From Chitinophaga silvisoli (GTDB taxonomy: Bacteria; Bacteroidota; Bacteroidia; Chitinophagales; Chitinophagaceae): a stretch of DNA of 64,000 nucleotides. A model generated the notes under the pieces. It had not been told where the DNA came from. It ran no database searches and saw only the letters and a list, made by a program, of their open reading frames with translations. This document shows positions 42,267 through 50,780 of this stretch, one piece after another. Location of the stretch: contig NZ_QTJV01000002.1 in NCBI RefSeq assembly GCF_003412465.1, positions 806,001-870,000 on the forward strand, in the 5' to 3' direction. Numbering within the stretch: the stretch's first letter is position 1; each line of letters opens with the position of its first letter. The position numbers and the translations under genes are program-made.

Positions 42267-43018
42267 TAACGGATGCTGTCAGCAGTTTCTACCCCGCTTA
42301 ACCAGCGGTTTTCGCCCTCACCTTCGTAGGTGATAGTATAGAGTGTGGCCGGTTCCGGCAGATCTCCTTTCTTTTCCCAGGTTACGTAGAGTGAGTCTCC
42401 CTTTCTTTCCCACGTACCTCTTACAGTAACCATTTGCCCGGCACGGGTAGAATCATTTATTTGGGGATAGTAGTTTAAGACAGCGCTACCATCATTTTTA
42501 AAAGTGATATCCCGGTTATCGCCACCCATAGGATAATCGGCTTCGAAATTATTGCCTTTATCACCTGTCCTTATGACCTTTGTGAGGCTGAATTCTTTGG
42601 TGCTCAGTTTAGCATTGTTCAGGGGCACCCATTTGCCGGTTCCTTTGTCGCCGGCTGCATCCAGGTGGATGGTAAATTTTCCGTCGAATGGATGATCCCC
42701 TGGTTCATTCAGGGTCACATCAATACCATCACCGGCAATCTTATAACTGCCGCTCACATTGCGGCGCAATCCGAGATGCACATTATAACCTGCGAGATGA
42801 TTATTTCTTGCATAGTTGATCGTGATATAGATCTTTTTGCCATCGAAATCACCAGTATACAATCCCGTTAAGCCATCATCTGGCTTTGAAATGGCTACAG
42901 CAATGCTATCCGAGGCAGGAGGCGAGGAGGTCGACGATTTACAGGCGCAAAATAAGGCGGCGCTAATACAAACTTGGATTAAGTACTTCACAGGGCATTT
43001 TTTTGTAAAGTAATGCAA
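42251..43018 (-). CDS. Lipoprotein, unknown function
   Basis: A 255-residue lipoprotein, with a signal peptide ending FCAC (Cys near residue 26) followed by KSSTSSPPASD, a typical export and spacer region. The body has repeated beta-strand patterns such as GLYTGDFDGKKIYITINY, KFTIHLDAAGDKGTGKWV and GTWERKGDSLYVTWEKKG, in the style of lipocalin-like or META-type folds. No catalytic motif is seen. It is co-transcribed with the DUF2306 gene, which starts 16 bases before its stop. Confidence 0.75.
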   Translation of the reverse strand: MHYFTKKCPVKYLIQVCISAALFCACKSSTSSPPASDSIAVAISKPDDGLTGLYTGDFDGKKIYITINYARNNHLAGYNVHLGLRRNVSGSYKIAGDGIDVTLNEPGDHPFDGKFTIHLDAAGDKGTGKWVPLNNAKLSTKEFSLTKVIRTGDKGNNFEADYPMGGDNRDITFKNDGSAVLNYYPQINDSTRAGQMVTVRGTWERKGDSLYVTWEKKGDLPEPATLYTITYEGEGENRWLSGVETADSIRYWVGP

Positions 43019-43125
43019 AAATTTTTAGTGATAAAAGAGGAGGCTTTCTTCGTATATTTAGTCTGCGTGATAATCCGAACCCCTACATCCCCATTTTTAA
43101 TTTATAACAACCAAAATTTCTGTAC

Positions 43126-43710
43126 ATGAAACGAATCTTTTGTTCTGTTAATGCATCCCTGTTACTCCTGGCTGTAGCCTTATGTATGTTTAGTTGTGGT
43201 AAAGATGGTAAAACTGGTCCCCAGGGTGATCCAGGACCTACAGGGCCTGCAGGTCCGACTGGTCCCAAAGGAGATGCAGGGACTGCAAATGTTATTTATT
43301 CGGATTGGCTTACGGTCGCTTTCCTGCCGGATACAATCCACAACACAGATGGTACGATTGATACCATTGGATTTTATGCTGATATTGACATAGCTAAACT
43401 GGATGCTACGCTGATCAGCACCGGCGAAATGAAAGTGTACCTCAACCTGAATACCCCGGATGATCCGGTGGTAACGCCATTGCCCTACACGAATATTTAT
43501 TCGGGCTGGAATATCCTGGCGACTTTCTTCACCGGTGGGGTTGAATTGTATGCAAATGGAGATGCCGGTACCTGGACGGATGGTAATTCAAAACTCAGGT
43601 GGCAGTACCGGTATGTGTTAGTGCCGGGTGGCACGGAAGCAAGGAAAGCGAAGACTGTGGATATGAGTGATTATAAGCAGGTGAAGGCCTGGCTGGGATT
43701 AAAAGATTAG
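43126..43710 (+). CDS. Collagen-like triple-helix lipoprotein
   Basis: A 194-residue lipoprotein with a Sec/SPII signal ending MFSC (Cys at residue 24). Directly after the lipid anchor comes a collagen-like Gly-X-Y tract of nine triplets (GKD, GKT, GPQ, GDP, GPT, GPA, GPT, GPK, GDA; residues about 25-52), then a C-terminal globular domain of about 140 residues. This is a known short-collagen lipoprotein design in Bacteroidota: the tract trimerises and presents the head from the cell surface. The head's function is unknown to me. Confidence 0.85.
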   Translation: MKRIFCSVNASLLLLAVALCMFSCGKDGKTGPQGDPGPTGPAGPTGPKGDAGTANVIYSDWLTVAFLPDTIHNTDGTIDTIGFYADIDIAKLDATLISTGEMKVYLNLNTPDDPVVTPLPYTNIYSGWNILATFFTGGVELYANGDAGTWTDGNSKLRWQYRYVLVPGGTEARKAKTVDMSDYKQVKAWLGLKD

Positions 43711-43714
43711 TGAT

Positions 43715-43750
43715 AAAAAAAGCTCCTGCCACTGGCAGGAGCTTTTTTTT
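43715..43750. terminator. Bidirectional terminator
   Basis: AGCTCCTGCC and GGCAGGAGCT pair around ACT, with A7 before and T8 after, so it works for both the collagen-like gene and obg. Confidence 0.9.
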
Positions 43751-44753
43751 ATTCTTTAGGAGCCGCATTCAGTGCATTCCATAACATGTCTTTCAACTGT
43801 GGCAATCCCTGTTGCGTAACAGAAGAAATAAACACATGTGGTACATCTGCAGGCAGTTCTGCCGCAATTGCTTCTTTCAGCTCATCGTCCAGCATGTCGC
43901 TCTTGCTGATAGCCAGCAGGAACTGTTTGTCCAGCAATTCAGGATTGTACATTGCCAGTTCATTCACCAGGATTTCATAATCCTTTTTGTGATCGGAGCT
44001 ATCCGCAGGGATCAGGAACAACAATACCGGGTTTCTTTCAATATGCCGCAGGAAGCGGTGTCCCAGTCCTTTCCCTTCATGTGCGCCTTCAATAATTCCC
44101 GGGAGGTCAGCAATACAGAAAGAACGGTCATTTCTATAGGCCACCATGCCCAGTTGGGGAGTCAGCGTGGTGAACGCGTAATCCGCAATCTTCGGGGTAG
44201 CTGCTGTGATGGTAGAGAGGAGGGTGGACTTACCTGCATTCGGGAATCCTACCAGACCTACGTCTGCCAGCATTTTCAGTTCCAGTACTTTCCAGCCTTC
44301 GGTGCTTGGCATACCTGGCTGTGCGTAATCGGGTGCCTGGTTGGTTGCTGACTTGAAGTAGCTGTTACCACGACCACCCTGGCCGCCCGGGATCCAGATT
44401 ACTTCTTCCCCGTCATGAAGTATTTCTACTTCGAGGTCGCCGGTTTCTTCATCGAAGGCCTGGGTGCCGAGGGGCACTTCGATAATTATATCTTCACCGT
44501 TTTTACCTGTACTGTTATTGTCTCGTCCGTTACCGCCATCTTCTGCCACTACGTTCTTGTACCAGCGCAGGTGCAGCAAGGTCCATAACTGGGAGTTGCC
44601 TCTGAGTATGATATGGCCGCCACGACCACCGTCACCGCCATCGGGGCCGGCTTCGGGGTTGTATTTGGTACGCATAAAGTGGGCGCTACCTGCACCGCCT
44701 TTACCCGATTTGACGGATATCCTGATATAGTCAACGAAATTGCCTCTTTCCAA
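43749..44753 (-). CDS. obg: GTPase Obg
   Basis: Essential ribosome-associated GTPase. The N-terminal Obg fold is glycine-rich ([29 protein letters not shown]). G-domain motifs follow: [11 protein letters not shown] near residue 165, switch [24 protein letters not shown] near 212 and SKSD near 283. Length is 334 aa from a TTG at 44753. I choose this start because the encoded MERGNFVDY is the family beginning; the longer frame from 44807 would run back over the adk terminator. It lies downstream of adk on the same strand. Confidence 0.92.
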   Translation of the reverse strand: MERGNFVDYIRISVKSGKGGAGSAHFMRTKYNPEAGPDGGDGGRGGHIILRGNSQLWTLLHLRWYKNVVAEDGGNGRDNNSTGKNGEDIIIEVPLGTQAFDEETGDLEVEILHDGEEVIWIPGGQGGRGNSYFKSATNQAPDYAQPGMPSTEGWKVLELKMLADVGLVGFPNAGKSTLLSTITAATPKIADYAFTTLTPQLGMVAYRNDRSFCIADLPGIIEGAHEGKGLGHRFLRHIERNPVLLFLIPADSSDHKKDYEILVNELAMYNPELLDKQFLLAISKSDMLDDELKEAIAAELPADVPHVFISSVTQQGLPQLKDMLWNALNAAPKE

Positions 44754-44781
44754 TGTGGAGCGATTTATTATAAATTTAAAA

Positions 44782-44839
44782 ACGCAAAGATCGTGAAGTT
44801 CATCCACTTTACATGGATGGTTACTTACGATCTTTGCGT
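44782..44839 (-). terminator. Terminator between adk and obg
   Basis: ACGCAAAGATCGT and ACGATCTTTGCGT are exact 13-base arms, with inner CATCCA/TGGATG. On the minus strand it is followed by TTTTTAAATTT, the form of a Rho-independent terminator after adk. Its distal arm contains GATCTTTG, seven of eight bases of the -7 consensus, which may start obg transcription. Confidence 0.8.
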
Positions 44840-44865
44840 CTAATATGATAAGATCAGCCTGCTGC

Positions 44866-45438
44866 TTATACTTTTTCTTCTACCAGCGGGTCGATTTCTT
44901 TGCTTAAACGAGCGAAGATTTCATCAACGGTACCTTCCCCATTTATTTTCTTAAACTTGCCGAAACGGGCATAGTGGTCAGCTACAGGAGCGGTTTTGTT
45001 GTGATATTCTACGAAACGCTCACGGATGGTTTTTTCATTATCATCCGGACGTTTTCTGGCCAGCAGGCGCTGTACCAGGTTATCTTCATGTACTTCCAGA
45101 GAAAGTACATTGGAGATAGCGGTTTTCTTCAGATCCAGCAGTTTGTCCAGTGCTTCTGCCTGAGCAGTAGTACGTGGGAAGCCGTCAAAAATAAAACCTC
45201 TTGCTTCCGGGTTGGCTTCGAGTTTCGAACTGATCATGCCGATTACGACAGCATCCGGAACCAGTAATCCCTGGTCCATCAGGCGCTTCGCTTCCAGGCC
45301 CAGGGGAGTCTGAGCAGCAATCTCTCCACGCAGCAGGTCACCGGTAGACAGGTGAATCAGCCCGTATTTTTCAATCAGGTTCGCACTTTGTGTGCCCTTT
45401 CCACTACCGGGAGGGCCAAATAGAATAATATTGACCAT
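44866..45438 (-). CDS. adk: Adenylate kinase
   Basis: Converts ATP and AMP to two ADP in the cytoplasm. Walker A is [10 protein letters not shown] (residues 8-17), the AMP-binding HLSTGDLLR near 31, [14 protein letters not shown] near 84, and a short LID with [15 protein letters not shown] near 127. The 190-residue length marks the short-LID form. A good -7 box lies upstream. A terminator follows and obg is next on the same strand. Confidence 0.96.
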   Translation of the reverse strand: MVNIILFGPPGSGKGTQSANLIEKYGLIHLSTGDLLRGEIAAQTPLGLEAKRLMDQGLLVPDAVVIGMISSKLEANPEARGFIFDGFPRTTAQAEALDKLLDLKKTAISNVLSLEVHEDNLVQRLLARKRPDDNEKTIRERFVEYHNKTAPVADHYARFGKFKKINGEGTVDEIFARLSKEIDPLVEEKV

Positions 45439-45844
45439 GTGTTTAAAAAAACTTTAGCAAGACTGCAAATATAGCAAACAATTGAATGTATAGGTAACTA
45501 AAATTACAATTGCTTGAATAACATGAAATATTTAAGAAAAATCGTAGATATGTTTTAATGATTTGCTGGAAATAATGGATTATTTTTAAGCAGATTGTTC
45601 CATAAAGAAGAAAAAAATGGTTGTTTGAGGGTCATAGTCGAAAGATATTTTATTATGTTTAAGGATTACAGGTCATTTGTTCCTACCTCCTCATGTAAAT
45701 ATAAGTATTTATACTGCCGCTTTACAGCCGTGAATATGTAAGGTAGCATAATAATTGGGACTCAAAATGTAATTAGGGCACAGCTCCCTGAACAGGGATG
45801 TAATTTCCCGTATGATAACTTTTTTATTGACAAGCAGCAAGATT
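45439..45844. other. 406-base intergenic region
   Basis: This A+T-rich stretch divides the divergent adk and the GH3 fusion gene. It holds the adk -7 box at its left side. I see no gene, RNA hairpin with a T-tract or repeat in it; a promoter for the GH3 gene must be in the right part. Confidence 0.5.
45466..45473 (-). promoter_or_regulatory. -7 promoter element of adk
   Basis: The minus strand reads TATATTTG, an exact TAnnTTTG match, 27 bases before the ATG. A clear -33 TTTG is not seen. Confidence 0.45.
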
Positions 45845-48817
45845 ATGAAGCAGTTATTGATCTTAGGACTCTCCGGATTTATGTTAGCAGGTTCGGGCAA
45901 AAAACCAGCCCCGCCACAAGATGGACCCGTTCCAAAATTACTGACAGCAGACGCTGCCGCTACGCATTGGGTGGACAGTGTATTTGCGTCGCTCAACAAT
46001 GATGAGCGCATCGCCCAGCTTATCATGATCAGGGCACACTCTAACCTGGGGCCTGATCACGTCAAAAAAATCGAGAAGGACATCAAAGACAACAAGGTGG
46101 GTGGTTTGATCTTCTTCCAGGGGGGGCCGGTACGACAGGCTAACCTGACAAATTATTACCAATCCATTTCCCGGACTCCGCTCATGATCGCTATCGATGG
46201 GGAATGGGGACTCGGCATGCGGCTGGATAGCGTAATCAGTCTGCCCCGCAACCTCATGATTGGTGCTGCACAGGATAGCAGCCTTGCCTATAAGGCCGGG
46301 AAGGTGCTGGGCCAGCAATGTCGCCGGCTGGGGATCCATGTAGACTATGCGCCTGACATGGATATTAACAATAACCCTAATAATCCTGTGATCAATGACC
46401 GATCTTTTGGTCAGGACAAATACCAGGTAGCACGTATGGGTATTGAAATGATCAAAGGGATCCAGGATCAGGGTGTGATGGCAGTAGCCAAGCACTTCCC
46501 CGGTCATGGTGATACTGATACGGATTCTCACCTGGATATGCCGGTAATCCGTAAATCCAGGGCGCAGCTGGATTCCCTGGAATTATACCCTTTCAGACAA
46601 GCCATAGATGCCGGGGTAGCCAGCATCATGATGGCTCACCTGTACATTCCCGCCATTGACAGCACTCCTAACACGCCAACTTCCATCTCACATAAAGCAG
46701 TAGTTGATCTGCTGAAAGGGGAAATGGGTTATAAAGGCATTGTGATCACCGATGCGCTGGAAATGAAAGGCATCGCTAAATTTTACTCCGGTGGGGAAGA
46801 AGCTGCAAGATCACTGGTGGCGGGGAATGATATGCTCATGCTGCCTTCTACCGCCGAGGGGAGTGTAGAGGCGATCAAGAGAGCGATTCGCCGGGGTGAG
46901 GTAAGCTGGAATGAGGTGAATGAAAGAGTGAAGAAGGTATTGCTGGCAAAATACAACCTGGGACTGAACAAACCACAGTTCGTAGAAACGGCCAACCTGG
47001 CTGAGGACCTGAATGCGGTAACCGATACACTGATCAAAGATATAGGCAGGCAATCCCTGACTTTACTGAAAAATGATAACCAGCTTATTCCTTTCAAACA
47101 GCATACCCCTGGCAAGGTAGCGGTGATCGCAGTAGGCGCAGATGTCAATAATGCATTCCTGCAATCCATTAAAGCGACCCGTCCGGACGTGAGTACGTTC
47201 ATCTTCACGTCCCGTCAATCTGCTGCACAGGTAGCACCTGTGGTAGAGCGACTGAAAAATGAATTCCAGGCGGTGATTATCGGTGTACATAATTATGGTC
47301 GCCGGCCGGCTAACAACTTTGGTATCAGTTCTGCGGAGCGCTTGCTGGTACAGCGCCTGCAGCAGGAAATGCCATCTGCTACGGTAGTATTTGGTAATCC
47401 TTATGCAATTCAATACTTCTGTGATGCGCCGACTATTGTAGCGGCATATGAAGATGATGATGACACCCAAAAATCGGCAGCTCAGTTATTGTTTGGCCAA
47501 CTCATACCAACGGGTAAACTTCCGGTGACTGTATGTCCGAACTTTACGTATGGAATGGGCATCGTACCTGCTACACCACCACCAGCTGTTGCATTACAGC
47601 CACTGGAGGAAGTGGCACCGGCAAAGGTGGGCATGAATGCGGCAACGCTTACAAAAATTGACAGGCTGGCAGAAGAGATGATTGCTAAAGGTGCTGCTCC
47701 CGGTTGTGAAATACTGGCGTTGAAAGATGGCAAGATTGTATACAACAAGGTATTCGGTCACTATGATTATAGTACCAATGAACCAGTTACTCATTCCAGC
47801 ATTTATGACCTGGCTTCGGTAACGAAAGTATGTGCAACGACAATGTCTGTCATGAAACTCTATGACGAAGGCAAACTGAGTCTGGATGGAACATTGGGCG
47901 ATTACCTGCCATGGGTGAAAGGCAGCAATAAAGCGAATCTGAAAATCAGGGATGTACTCCTGCACCAGGCTGGCCTGGTGGCATTCATTCCTTTCTACCA
48001 GAGTGTGCTCATGAAGAATGGAGCACCTGATACAGCATTGTTCCACAGCTATGCAGATTCTGTGTATTGCAGGCGTGTGGCTGAGCATCTGTATATGAAA
48101 GATGCTTATGTAGATACCATGTACCAGAAGATCCTGGAAAGTACGCTGAAACCACAGCAGGGCTATGTATACAGCGACAATGATTTTATTTTCCTGGGCA
48201 AGGTAGTAGAGTCTATAACAGGTCAGAAACTGAATCACTATGTGAGAGAAACTTTCTATGAGCCATTGGGCATGAATTCTACAGGTTTTAAACCAAGGGA
48301 GCGTTTCCCGCTTTCGCAGATTGCACCTACTGAAAGTGAGCGTACATTCCGTATGCAATGGATCAGGGGCGATGTGCATGATCCGGGTGCAGCTATGTTT
48401 GGGGGTGTAGCCGGGCATGCAGGATTATTCTCCAATGCAGAAGATCTGGCAGTGCTGATGCAGATGTTATTGAATGGGGGCACTTATGGCGGCCAGCGCT
48501 TCATCAAAGAAGAAACTATCAAATTGTTTACAGCTTACAACAGCAATATCAGCCGTCGTGGTCTGGGCTTTGATAAGCCTGATAAAAACAATGGTAAGCA
48601 TGGTGAAGCATACCCTGCAAAGAGTGCTTCTTCACTTACATTCGGACATACTGGTTTTACAGGCACCTGTATCTGGGTGGATCCCCAGTCTAAGCTGGTA
48701 TTCATTTTCCTGAGCAACAGGGTGTGTCCTGCCGGTGGTGACAACAAAAAGCTGATCACCATGCATGTAAGAGAAAATATAATGGAAGTGCTGTACGAAG
48801 CAATGAATCAGAAGTAG
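45845..48817 (+). CDS. GH3 beta-N-acetylhexosaminidase fused to a serine beta-lactamase-like domain
   Basis: A 990-residue exported fusion common in Bacteroidota. Residues about 20-380 are a GH3 barrel of NagZ type: KHFPGHGDTDTDSHLDMP (near 215, acid/base loop) and ITDALEMKG (near 300, Asp nucleophile). After a GH3 C-terminal part (to about 600), residues 610-990 are a beta-lactamase/DD-peptidase-like domain with SVTK (near 657), YSDN (near 775) and HTG (near 934). It probably cleaves muropeptides or chitin-like sugars and acts on the peptide part too. I start at 45845 (MKQLLILG). The signal ends LAGSGKK, where a lipobox would have Cys. Confidence 0.9.
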   Translation: MKQLLILGLSGFMLAGSGKKPAPPQDGPVPKLLTADAAATHWVDSVFASLNNDERIAQLIMIRAHSNLGPDHVKKIEKDIKDNKVGGLIFFQGGPVRQANLTNYYQSISRTPLMIAIDGEWGLGMRLDSVISLPRNLMIGAAQDSSLAYKAGKVLGQQCRRLGIHVDYAPDMDINNNPNNPVINDRSFGQDKYQVARMGIEMIKGIQDQGVMAVAKHFPGHGDTDTDSHLDMPVIRKSRAQLDSLELYPFRQAIDAGVASIMMAHLYIPAIDSTPNTPTSISHKAVVDLLKGEMGYKGIVITDALEMKGIAKFYSGGEEAARSLVAGNDMLMLPSTAEGSVEAIKRAIRRGEVSWNEVNERVKKVLLAKYNLGLNKPQFVETANLAEDLNAVTDTLIKDIGRQSLTLLKNDNQLIPFKQHTPGKVAVIAVGADVNNAFLQSIKATRPDVSTFIFTSRQSAAQVAPVVERLKNEFQAVIIGVHNYGRRPANNFGISSAERLLVQRLQQEMPSATVVFGNPYAIQYFCDAPTIVAAYEDDDDTQKSAAQLLFGQLIPTGKLPVTVCPNFTYGMGIVPATPPPAVALQPLEEVAPAKVGMNAATLTKIDRLAEEMIAKGAAPGCEILALKDGKIVYNKVFGHYDYSTNEPVTHSSIYDLASVTKVCATTMSVMKLYDEGKLSLDGTLGDYLPWVKGSNKANLKIRDVLLHQAGLVAFIPFYQSVLMKNGAPDTALFHSYADSVYCRRVAEHLYMKDAYVDTMYQKILESTLKPQQGYVYSDNDFIFLGKVVESITGQKLNHYVRETFYEPLGMNSTGFKPRERFPLSQIAPTESERTFRMQWIRGDVHDPGAAMFGGVAGHAGLFSNAEDLAVLMQMLLNGGTYGGQRFIKEETIKLFTAYNSNISRRGLGFDKPDKNNGKHGEAYPAKSASSLTFGHTGFTGTCIWVDPQSKLVFIFLSNRVCPAGGDNKKLITMHVRENIMEVLYEAMNQK

Positions 48818-48981
48818 TGCCCGGCGCAGGGTTTGTATCAAAAGTATTTTGAAGGCATGGTGAATTGCATCAATAAGAATTCTCTTTGTCGGGTATCCGG
48901 GTTTAATGAAGCATCATACTTCGATACATCCCTACGTGCACGTATAACCGGATAAGAGAAGCACCTTTCTATAAGATAGGC

Positions 48982-49032
48982 AATAGTGACAAGATGAGAT
49001 ATGCCTCTGCAGCCACTCATTTTGTCACTATT
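48982..49032. terminator. Long-stem terminator
   Basis: AATAGTGACAAGATGAG pairs over 17 bases (one G-T) with CTCATTTTGTCACTATT, then TTGTTTTTATT. It serves the GH3 gene or the convergent small gene. Confidence 0.75.
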
Positions 49033-49037
49033 TGTTT

Positions 49038-49460
49038 TTATTGGACAGAAACAGTTCTGTTAATGCTTGTCTCGGTTCTGATACCGATAGTTTTTTCTGC
49101 CAGGCGTGTCTTACCTTTTCTGATTTCGAAAACATAAGTACCATCCTGCAGGTCTGCCAGGTTAAAACGGGCTTTGTAAACCAGTGTTACCGGCAGTGAT
49201 TCCTGGTGCAAGGTGGTATTGTTTGCATCCTTGATACTCAGGATTATTTTGTCGCTACCCGGATTTTCCACGGTTACGCGAAATACCAGTTCAGTTCCGG
49301 TTACCTGTGCTACGTCCAGTTTGAAATCGCTGGGAGCAGTAGGTGGTTGGTTGTTGGCAACGTTTGTTTTTACTTTGTTCAACGCAAAGTCCTGGGCTAC
49401 AGCAATGGATTGGCTAAATAGGATAATTGCGATGACTGCTATAAATTGTATGTGTTTCAT
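49038..49460 (-). CDS. Secreted small beta-rich protein, unknown
   Basis: A 140-residue protein with a Sec signal peptide (residues 1-22, ending AVAQ). The mature part forms an immunoglobulin-like or DUF3244-type beta sandwich: TELVFRVTVENPGSDKIILSIKD, then TLVYKARFNLADLQDGTYVFEIRKGK, where DLxDGTYxFEI is also typical of Bacteroidota sorting and accessory domains. It has no further domain. Function unknown; it may be a minor cell-surface protein. It is a single gene. Confidence 0.7.
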   Translation of the reverse strand: MKHIQFIAVIAIILFSQSIAVAQDFALNKVKTNVANNQPPTAPSDFKLDVAQVTGTELVFRVTVENPGSDKIILSIKDANNTTLHQESLPVTLVYKARFNLADLQDGTYVFEIRKGKTRLAEKTIGIRTETSINRTVSVQ

Positions 49461-49589
49461 ACAAAAGTTTGTTTTAGTGTTTTGATATTTTTCAGGGTCC
49501 CTTTTGTCGCCGCAAAGATCAGTAGGTGGTGTTAAGAGAATATTATGGACATGTTAAGAAAGCATTACGAATGTCAAACCTCAAAGTAC

Positions 49590-49597
49590 TAACTTTG
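49590..49597 (+). promoter_or_regulatory. -7 promoter element of the heme A synthase gene
   Basis: TAACTTTG is an exact TAnnTTTG match 17 bases before the ATG at 49615. No strong -33 box is present. Confidence 0.5.
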
Positions 49598-49614
49598 CCC
49601 TCGATTTTTGATTT

Positions 49615-50661
49615 ATGGAAAGAATGACAACACAACAGCAAAGGCCGGTAGCGATCTGGTTATATATAGGGGTGGGGATGCTGATTATTCAGGTTTTACT
49701 GGGCGGCATTACCCGTCTCACAGGTTCAGGCCTGTCTATTACCGAATGGCAACCCATCCTGGGTGCATTTCCTCCAATGAATGAAGCGGCATGGGTGAAG
49801 GCCTTTGATAAGTATAAAGAAATCGGGCAGGCAAAGTATCTCAACAATCATTTTACCTTATCTGATTTCAAAGGAATATTTTTCTGGGAATGGCTGCACC
49901 GTGACTGGGCCCGTTTGATGGGAGGGGTATTTCTGGTAGGCTTTGTGTATTTCCTGATTAAAAGAAAGATTGACCGGTCTATGATTAAGCCTATGATCAT
50001 CCTGTTTTTATTGGGCGGATTACAGGCGGCTATAGGCTGGATCATGGTAAAAAGCGGATTGAATGAAGACAATCTGTACGTAAACCATATACGCCTGGCG
50101 ATACACTTCCTGGCAGCCTTGTCACTGCTGGTGTATGTGTTGTGGTTTGCGCTGAAGTTGAGCACGCCGGTAAAAGAAATCCTTATAGCGCCCGGATTAA
50201 AAAAACTGAATGGATGGCTGCTGGGTTTATTGACACTGCAATTGTTCTTTGGTGCATTGATGGCAGGTCTGCATGCTGCACTGGCGGCAAGCACCTGGCC
50301 TGATATCAATGGTGCATGGATTCCCGGCAATATGTTTACCCAGGGAAGTTTCCTGGAAGATCTGACACATAATACACAGACGATACATTTTGTACACAGG
50401 AACCTGGCTTACCTCATTACGATCCTGGTAGTGATCTGGTGGTGGAAGGCTGCGTCTGAAACACCGGAGCACAGCCTGCTGCACAGGGTACGGTATCTGC
50501 CTTTGCTGCTGGTATTGGTACAGGTATTATTGGGTGTACTGACATTGCTGGGTAGCCAGATTCATATTCCTATTTTGCAGGCGATACTGCATCAGGCGGT
50601 AGGGATGTTCCTGTTGTTGGTATTGGTGTGGACGTATTTTCTGAGCTACGGGAAAAAATAA
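49615..50661 (+). CDS. ctaA: Heme A synthase (COX15/CtaA)
   Basis: Inner-membrane enzyme that oxidises the methyl group of heme O to make heme A for aa3-type cytochrome oxidases. The 348-residue protein has about eight helices. Conserved features: GGITRLTGSGLSITEWQPI near residue 25, EWLHRDWAR near 91 with its His, HIRLAIHF near 160, and TQTIHFVHRNLAY near 260 and AILHQAVG near 325, giving the heme-ligand histidines. A start at the second Met (49624) is possible. It is a single gene; other oxidase genes are outside the window. Confidence 0.93.
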   Translation: MERMTTQQQRPVAIWLYIGVGMLIIQVLLGGITRLTGSGLSITEWQPILGAFPPMNEAAWVKAFDKYKEIGQAKYLNNHFTLSDFKGIFFWEWLHRDWARLMGGVFLVGFVYFLIKRKIDRSMIKPMIILFLLGGLQAAIGWIMVKSGLNEDNLYVNHIRLAIHFLAALSLLVYVLWFALKLSTPVKEILIAPGLKKLNGWLLGLLTLQLFFGALMAGLHAALAASTWPDINGAWIPGNMFTQGSFLEDLTHNTQTIHFVHRNLAYLITILVVIWWWKAASETPEHSLLHRVRYLPLLLVLVQVLLGVLTLLGSQIHIPILQAILHQAVGMFLLLVLVWTYFLSYGKK

Positions 50662-50697
50662 ATTTTCGCATTTATTGGGCCGCTGGCCGGTTTATAT

Positions 50698-50730
50698 AAA
50701 CAGTCGCTGCAAGCGACTGTTTTATTTTCT
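50698..50730 (+). terminator. Terminator after ctaA
   Basis: AAACAGTCGCT and AGCGACTGTTT pair around GCA, then TTATTTTCT. It closes ctaA before the patatin-like gene. Confidence 0.85.
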
Positions 50731-50780
50731 ATAAGAACCTATTACAATTTTTCGTAAGTTTAGTTGTAATTGCGTTACGG

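Noticed and set aside
44754-44807. Obg starting at the ATG at 44807
   Set aside because: The added residues come from the adk terminator hairpin and are not seen in Obg N-termini; the TTG at 44753 gives the family start.
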